Source of the DNA: Cotesia glomerata
Lineage: Eukaryota > Arthropoda > Insecta > Hymenoptera > Braconidae
Reading direction: 5' to 3'
Length of the DNA stretch: 64,000 nucleotides
Assembly (NCBI RefSeq): GCF_020080835.1
Contig: NC_058161.1
Location: 24,562,837 to 24,626,836, forward strand
Both the position numbers and the translations under genes were made by a program. Positions 59,585-64,000 of this stretch are shown here, one piece after another (the first letter of the stretch is position 1; each line of letters opens with the position of its first letter). The notes below the pieces were generated by a model, which saw only the letters and a program-made list of their open reading frames with translations, ran no database searches and was not told the DNA's origin.

Positions 59585-62500
59585 ACAGATTCGGTAGAAT
59601 CTGGCGCCAAGATCCGTTCAAATCTGCTGTAAACGGAGCGCCAGACTACCGACTGTGTTTACTGTAAGCAGAACGATATTTTGAGGTTGCAAAATTTTAT
59701 TTAATTATACGGTACTTTTTTTTCCTAAATTGTATATTATAACAGTAATTCATACTTTATTTGACTGTTATTAATTAATTATATTCACTTGTAACAATTA
59801 ATCTACTTGAAATTATTAAATTTTATCAGCACAAACTATAGCAAGCTCAAAAATTTCGATCCTGACTTTTTTTCTATGTAAAAAGTGACATGCCACAGAC
59901 TAAATAATTCGAGAATTCATGGTAATCTTCCAATAGATGGGAAACTACAGTTAAAAAAATACATTTCACAGCTTGCATCTACATCCGCCAGGGTAGGCTG
60001 GAATTGTTTTTACATAAACTGTAGCTTCAAGGGGATAGTTTGCTATAAAAAATGCAGCCAACGCGAGATTTAAGTTGGTACCAATTGTAAATTTTTATTA
60101 TAATTACAAAAAATACTAAAATCCGAACAAAAACAGTTTCACTGTAAAAAAAATCGCGCCAAATCCACGTTCATAAGACTATTAAGAAAAAAAAATTTGT
60201 TTTTTTTTTTACAAAAATATATAAAATAAAAAAATTAAAAAATCCAAGTAACCGATATGATTACTTATGATTTTCGGAAATTAAAAAAAATTTTGTTATA
60301 AATTTAAAAATTAAGAAAAAAATTTTGGAACGTACTTGGTGTGCGTCATTGTGTATTTCGATTTTTTTAAAGTCCTAGTAAATAGATTTTACGAATTTCA
60401 TTAAAAGTAAAATATTTTGCAACCGCGCACACTAAATACGTTCCAAATTTTTTTGTTTAATTTTTAAATTTGTAACAAAATTTTTTTTAATTTCCGAAAA
60501 TCATAAGTAATCATATCGGTTACTTGGATTTTTTAATTTTTTTATATTATATATTTTTGTAAAGAAAAAACAAATTTTTTTTTCTTAATAGTCTTATGAA
60601 CGTGGATTTGGCGCAATTTTTTTACAGTGAAACTGTTTTTGTTCGGATATATATATATATATATATTTCTTCTGTGCGTGTGTTTGTCACTGAATTCCTC
60701 CTAAATGGCTGGACCGATTTTAATGAAATTTTTTGTGTGTCCTCCGGTGGATTCCAGAATGGTTTAGATTCACAATTCAGTCCACGGTAAAATGTTTATT
60801 TAATAGATTTTTTATTTATAAATTGTTGTTGACCTTGAGTACCCTCATGCACTTTTTATATATTTAATAAATATCATATATATAAGATATATGAAAAAAT
60901 TCATGTGGGTACTCAAATGAAAGCTCTCGATGAGTATAAAATCAGAATGGACTTATATTTACGAAAATGTTAATTATTGAGGAATGCCCATTGCATATTG
61001 TTAACTAATGATGTTTTTAACTATACAAGCTCATTCCTAAAATTTCTAAATTTAAGACGTGTGTACAGGACAACGTCTGTCAGGTCCGCTAGTATTTAAA
61101 TAAATATTACATATGATACGTCGTTTCAAAGCTTGAAGAATCTATTTTAAGATCCCATAGCCCAAGACATGAAAAAAAATTTTTTTTAATAAATTTTTGA
61201 CCTCCAAAGTCAGAAAACAAAAATTTAAAATTTCAATTTTAAAAGCTCCTCTTCAAAATTCTATAGCCGAAGACATAGAAAAAAATTTTTTTGTTTGTAC
61301 TTTCTGGGTTCTAAAGTTAAAAAATAAATTTTTTTGATGTTTTCTTTTTATTGAAGGTGCTGAAAATTAAGATAAATATTGGAGTAATTATTAATAACTA
61401 TACATATTTTTGAAGCTTAAGAATTTATCTGTGAGATAATGAAGCCGAAGAAAGAAAAAAAAAATTTTTTCTAATAAATTTTTGACTTCAAAGTCAGAAA
61501 ACGAAATTTTAAATTTCTTTTTCTAAATGGGGGCGCTGAAAATTTGGAAAAATTTAGAAGTATAAATTAAGTTCGACACATATTTTTGAAGTTTTGATAT
61601 TCACCTTTAAAATGTAGAAGTTGAAGATATGAAAAAAATTTTTTCTCTTACTTCTTGACATTTAAAGTGAAAAAGAAACAAAATTTCAAATTTCCACTTT
61701 TAACTAGGGTCGCTTAAAATTAAACAAAATTTAAAAATAAAAAATAACTTTAGTACACAATTTTAAAGCTTGAAGACTCGACTTCAAGGTCCTGAAGCCA
61801 AAGACATAAAAATAATTTGTTTGTAATTCTTTTGAGTCCCAAAAATTAAAAGTCAAATATCTTGATTTTGTCTTCTGGCTGAGGGCGCTGAAAACGGAGG
61901 AAGGTTTTAAGATAATAATTAAGTTTGATAAAATATTTTGAAGCTTAAAACCCTTCTTTAAGATCATTCAGCCGAAGACATGAAAATAATAATTTTTTTT
62001 TTATTTTTTGGAGCTTCAAAAATTAAAACTTGAAATTTATTGATTTTGTTTTTTGGTTGGAGGCACTGAAAATAAAAACTAATATTGAAGTAAAAATCAA
62101 TTATGATACATTATTTTGAAGCTCAATGATTCTACTTTGAGATCTTGAAGTCAAAGACATAAAAAAAATTTTTTTTCGATTTTTTTTCTTATTTAAAAGT
62201 TAAAAAATAACATACTATATTTTTTACGAATCAAAATTTGAAAAATTGAATTGTTTTTTTTTTTCTATTTATTGTTAAAAATAATTTTTTAAATTTCAGG
62301 AGGCAATGCAGAGCAAATTCATCCACCAATTCTCGTCTCTAGAACTAGAAATTCACAAGCGAGACCGCGTAATTTCGCAACTACAATCCCGGATCATCGA
62401 ATTGGAGCGTGAAAATCCAGGACGATCGAGCAGCGGGCACGAAAATCTGGACTCAGGGGACGACAGTACTGACCTGGACGTTTCCTTGGACGAGGACACC

Positions 62501-62896
62501 TTGCGGAACCACGAGGAACATCCATTCATGCGAGACGGCTCAGTCGATACAGTGCTGGGATCTGCGCGGTCGTCATTGACGCGATCTAGCATACCGACTG
62601 TAGAGCAGCGTTGTCGAAAGAGGCGCTCCTGGGAGGAACACTCTGAGGAGGAAACGCTACAGCTCCAAGATCTGCCGAGGTCAATTTCCCCGCAATCGGT
62701 CTGGCGGGGAGACGTTGCGATCGACATTGAAAGTTCCGACGAGGATCTACCTCAGAGGAAAATCGACGATGAAGATGGCGATGATGAGGAAAATTCTGTT
62801 GACAGTGACAAACCCAACGATTGGGAGTTCAAGATGCTCGCTGAAGCCATCGGCAAGAGGAAACGCAGCCACGAGACTCCGAGTCCCGGTTCCTAG
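47381..62896 (+). CDS. Cngl: Cyclic-nucleotide-gated channel, C-terminal part (5 exons, Cngl-like)
   Basis: Exons: 47381-47711, 54716-54939, 55968-57054, 58542-59027 and 62300-62896, phases matching throughout, 907 residues to the TAG. Exon 1 holds transmembrane helix S6 (YVFTIVSYLIGVFIFATIVG) and the C-linker (about residues 20-108). Exon 2 and the start of exon 3 hold the cyclic-nucleotide-binding domain with GEVAREMFIIADG, the phosphate cassette FFGEIGIL and RTADVRS (185-193). Then follows a long charged tail. It has three short LP-L-L motifs (about 322, 373, 484) and ends with a predicted coiled coil (KFIHQFSSLELEIHKRDRVI, then ISQLQSRIIELERE) like the leucine zipper that assembles CNG alpha subunits, and an acidic C-terminus. 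The family passes cations when cGMP or cAMP binds. The Cngl name rests on the near-invariant linker and long tail as I remember them from insects. The first exon begins in mid-protein (codon completed by A), so S1-S5 and the pore are encoded further 5'. Mobile elements fill the introns. Confidence 0.9.
47908..48156. mobile_element. 249-bp TIR MITE with TA duplication
   Basis: Ends are 'CACGGAGAAAATAAAAC' and the reverse complement of 'CACGGAGAAAAAAAAAC', with TA on each side (47906-47907; 48157-48158). The inner 'cagcaatgattactg' and 'cagtac' words also show palindromy. The terminal CACGGA recalls the ends of the MITE at 11924-12271. Confidence 0.8.
48199..48452. mobile_element. 254-bp inverted-repeat element
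   Basis: The left arm 'tctaattagcaatttgtcta' and right arm 'tagacaatttgctaattaga' pair over about 33 bp, including 'actcc' and 'ggagt' inner ends and 'atcgacg' and 'cgtcgat' outer ends. It is a non-coding MITE in the first intron seen of the channel gene. Confidence 0.75.
48460..49260. other. AT-rich intronic sequence
   Basis: No gene is seen. The word 'gtgactggtg' followed by 'gaac', 'ggac' or 'agac' appears three times between 48536 and 48760. Confidence 0.4.
49271..49328. repeat. (TA)n microsatellite
   Basis: About 58 bp of pure AT dinucleotide. It gives Ile-Tyr frames that are not genes. Confidence 0.97.
49402..50217. mobile_element. TIR element copy B (inverted relative of 43859-44555)
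   Basis: It starts 'CACAGAAAGAAAAATTTT' and ends near 'cttggctcaagtgaacc'. It matches copy A in reverse complement over most of its length. It has no clear TA duplication on the right. It is longer because of an internal tandem repeat. Confidence 0.75.
49772..49912. repeat. ~28-bp tandem repeat inside the TIR element, 5-6 copies
   Basis: Units of 'atcattttatatcaataaaa' plus 'tttacatc'. Copy A of the element has only a single unit here, so the expansion came after the copies separated. Confidence 0.85.
50218..51376. other. Intronic sequence with a pyrimidine-rich tract
   Basis: No repeat or gene could be assigned. About 50625-50760 is strikingly C/T-rich ('ctccccctctccccctctca'), which stands out in an AT-rich intron. 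It could be a polypyrimidine element or only low complexity. Confidence 0.4.
51377..53030. repeat. ~325-bp tandem repeat, about five copies
   Basis: The anchor 'acgttacaacttttgaacg' or a variant occurs at 51661, 51989, 52292, 52624 and 52949; a partial unit precedes the first. Units share 'gcattctatgcagtttctca', 'aatcggatcaaaa' and 'ggttagatcgattaacttc'. They are diverged (about 80% by eye), so the array is not young. A TIR element interrupts the last unit at 53033. Confidence 0.85.
53033..53952. mobile_element. TIR element with 'caggggact' motifs, copy 2
   Basis: A 920-bp copy of the element at 45111-46202 without its MITE. It is flanked by ATAT (53029-53032; 53953-53956). It lies in the last unit of the 325-bp array, whose other units read 'gtgcatataaggttttgtg' without interruption (52056). 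This gives the empty site and supports a 4-bp duplication. Confidence 0.88.
54020..54660. other. Purine-rich intronic sequence upstream of the binding-domain exon
   Basis: A non-repetitive, G/A-rich stretch ('ggtggaaggtggaaggcg' near 54168). It lies 200-700 bp before the exon at 54716. No coding frame with borders is seen. It may hold regulatory sequence. Confidence 0.35.
55095..55765. repeat. ~180-bp tandem repeat, 4 copies
   Basis: The anchor 'gattaatcggccccgaaaag' or a variant occurs at about 55118, 55294, 55471 and 55645. Units share 'attgaaaaagctttaagatc' and 'tgagatatcgagctttaaag'. The array lies in the intron before the exon at 55968. Confidence 0.85.
57080..58500. repeat. ~178-bp tandem repeat in the intron, 8 copies
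   Basis: The phrase 'gcgctgaaaattaag' or a variant recurs at about 57127, 57302, 57480, 57657, 57830, 58009, 58167 and 58343. Units also share 'gatacat', 'ttttgaagcttaaa' and 'atcctatagccgaaga'. The same unit fills the next intron at 59090-62200, so the array spans an exon. Confidence 0.88.
59430..59482 (+). repeat. tRNA-like T-arm in the Helitron
   Basis: 'ctgggttcatatcccag' makes a perfect five-pair T-arm. The rest of a tRNA cannot be drawn, and box B deviates at one base. Likely a SINE trace. Confidence 0.35.
59502..59582. repeat. (TA)n microsatellite
   Basis: About 80 bp of pure TA between the tRNA-like arm and the nested foldback block. Confidence 0.97.
59585..60120. repeat. Sequence shared, inverted, with 8748-9250
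   Basis: This is the flank of foldback copy 2. With the foldback it forms a unit of about 1.06 kb that corresponds to 8219-9250 in reverse complement. Confidence 0.7.
60121..60648. mobile_element. Foldback element, copy 2
   Basis: Arms begin 'atccgaacaaaaacag' and end 'ctgtttttgttcggat', with the same 'ccacgttcataagactatt' core as copy 1. It lies inside the Helitron at 59120-61092 and next to a short TA run. Confidence 0.85.
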
Positions 62897-63060
62897 CGCA
62901 TTAATCATTATTTAATCGAATTATTGAAATTTATCTTTTGTTAACGAAATGACTATTGTGAAGTTTTTATTGAGTGTTTTTAAAATTTTTCGAGTGTAGA
63001 ATTTATAGTGACTGCCGTAATTTATCATTATACGGTTTTAATGGTTGTAATTATGGTGGT
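62897..63060 (+). other. 3' UTR region of the channel gene
   Basis: AT-rich sequence follows the stop. No AATAAA is seen in the first 160 bases; one occurs near 63755 ('tcaataaatc'), which would make a UTR of about 860 nt running through the palindrome-rich tract. Confidence 0.4.
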
Positions 63061-64000
63061 GTTTAGTTATTAATCGATTAATTGGTTAATTAATTATCTT
63101 GATATATTCTTTATCGAAAGTTTCGTAAATTGTCTTGTAAGAATTTTTGATTTAAATGAAAATGTATCAATCGATGGATTAATCGATATGATTTTAAAAG
63201 AACTTATCGATTGATTAATCGATTTATTGATGAAAAAATCGACCGATTAATCATCTGAAATTTGGCATAAAGTGATTTGATGGATTCTAATATTAAATTT
63301 ATTAATTAGAAAAATTTATCGAGGAATTCTAAGATCAATCGATCGATTAATAATCTGAAGAATAATTTATAAGCAATTATTATGAATTTCCTTATGAGAT
63401 TTTATGATTTTAAATGAAAATCGTCGATTAGTTTGAGACAATGCTCGATTAGTTACCTGAAAATTTAGTTATAAATAATTAATTAAATTTATCAATTAAA
63501 TCCATCGATTAATCAGCGGATAAAAATAATGGATTATTTAATTCATTAATTGGTCGATTGATCATTCCACAATTGATTAGGAAAGTTACTAATCTTATCA
63601 GGATTAATCTATCGATTTAATAATCGATCGATTCAATCTGTAGATTAATCATATTGATTTTCCGTATAAGAAATTTCTAGGATTGATTTTCTTCATTGAA
63701 TCATTGTAAAATAATCAATCCATAGATTAACACTTTGTACTGTTGATTAGTCAATAAATCGATTGATTAACAATTTCTAAGTTTATTTTATACAATATTT
63801 AATGAATTTGAATGTTAAATTTCTTAATTTAGAAAAAGATTATTCGATTAATTAATCGACTAATCTGTTGATTTGATTGACTAAATATTCGATCAATTTA
63901 TTAAAAGTTTTTGTCATCAATATGGAAGGGTTGAATTGTTCTAGACAACATAATTTTCTTTACTCGATTAATCAATTGATTCATAGATTAATCTATTAAT
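63060..64000. repeat. Low-complexity tract of ATTAATCGAT-like palindromes
   Basis: Dozens of overlapping 'gattaatc', 'atcgat', 'attaat' and 'cgattaatcga' words occur at irregular spacing with no clear unit length. The tract runs to the window's end. It may be a decayed short-unit satellite. Confidence 0.7.

Larger units (their letters stand above)
59120..61092 (+). mobile_element. Helitron, non-autonomous, with a nested foldback element
   Basis: It starts TCTCTATATATATAAAAATG followed by 'ttaacggctggaccgattt', a typical insect Helitron start. It ends with a GACA-acgtc-TGTC hairpin, 'aggtcc' and CTAG (61089-61092). It lies between A (59119) and T (61093), the Helitron A^T target, with no duplication. 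A second 'atggctggaccgatttt' at about 60704 suggests two Helitron pieces joined. It encodes no Rep or helicase. Confidence 0.8.
59028..62299. repeat. Same ~178-bp repeat in the next intron, split by a Helitron
   Basis: The unit starts at 59098 ('gggcgctgaaaatttagagt') and is cut by the Helitron at 59120. It resumes at 61093 with 'tatttaaataaatattacat' and then repeats with anchors at about 61370, 61530, 61710, 61885 and 62065. The two halves of the split unit join exactly. Confidence 0.85.

Overview
The window looks like nuclear DNA of an insect, most likely a parasitoid wasp of the braconid type. It is very AT-rich, its genes are split by introns with GT..AG borders, and it is crowded with insect-type transposons: BEL/Pao, Jockey-like and R1/Waldo-like LINEs, Helitrons, pogo-like and other TIR elements, and foldbacks. 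The secreted multi-cysteine gene resembles the EB-module proteins that databases name 'prion-like-(Q/N-rich) domain-bearing protein 25' in wasps. The species call is inference. Everything was read by eye, with no database search.

There are two host genes. (1) A secreted cysteine-rich protein lies on the minus strand, 25397 to 14989. I can assemble ten exons with matching splice phases into one 683-residue reading frame: signal peptide, seven ten-cysteine modules and a final half module. A TATA box and initiator sit at the right spacing upstream. (2) The 3' half of a cyclic-nucleotide-gated channel (Cngl-like) lies on the plus strand, 47381 to 62896: five exons and 907 residues covering S6, C-linker, cyclic-nucleotide-binding domain, a long basic tail and a C-terminal coiled coil. 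Its first exons were not found in the 47 kb upstream.

Region by region. 1-15000 holds four to five diverged copies of the 3' end and 3' flank of gene 1, broken up by insertions: a 2.5 kb repeat, a foldback, a TA-flanked MITE, and a Waldo-like LINE in a CA microsatellite. 15000-25400 is gene 1; its 6 kb second intron carries a composite insertion with a truncated Pif1/Helitron helicase and two minisatellites. 26000-29300 has arrays of a 15-bp X-box-like palindrome, one of them split by a 1.36 kb MITE. 30400-41600 is a three-level nest: a Jockey-like LINE is interrupted by an 8.56 kb TIR transposon carrying a DUF4806-like gene, and that transposon is interrupted by a young BEL/Pao element with identical LTRs. 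42600-47300 is repeats only. 47300-62900 is the channel gene, whose introns carry MITEs and tandem arrays with periods near 178, 180 and 325 bp, plus a Helitron. 63060-64000 is a low-complexity tract full of ATTAATCGAT-like palindromes.

The most informative feature is how often a duplicated or repeated host sequence supplies the empty site of an insertion in the same window. That fixes the ends and target-site duplications of several elements without outside data.
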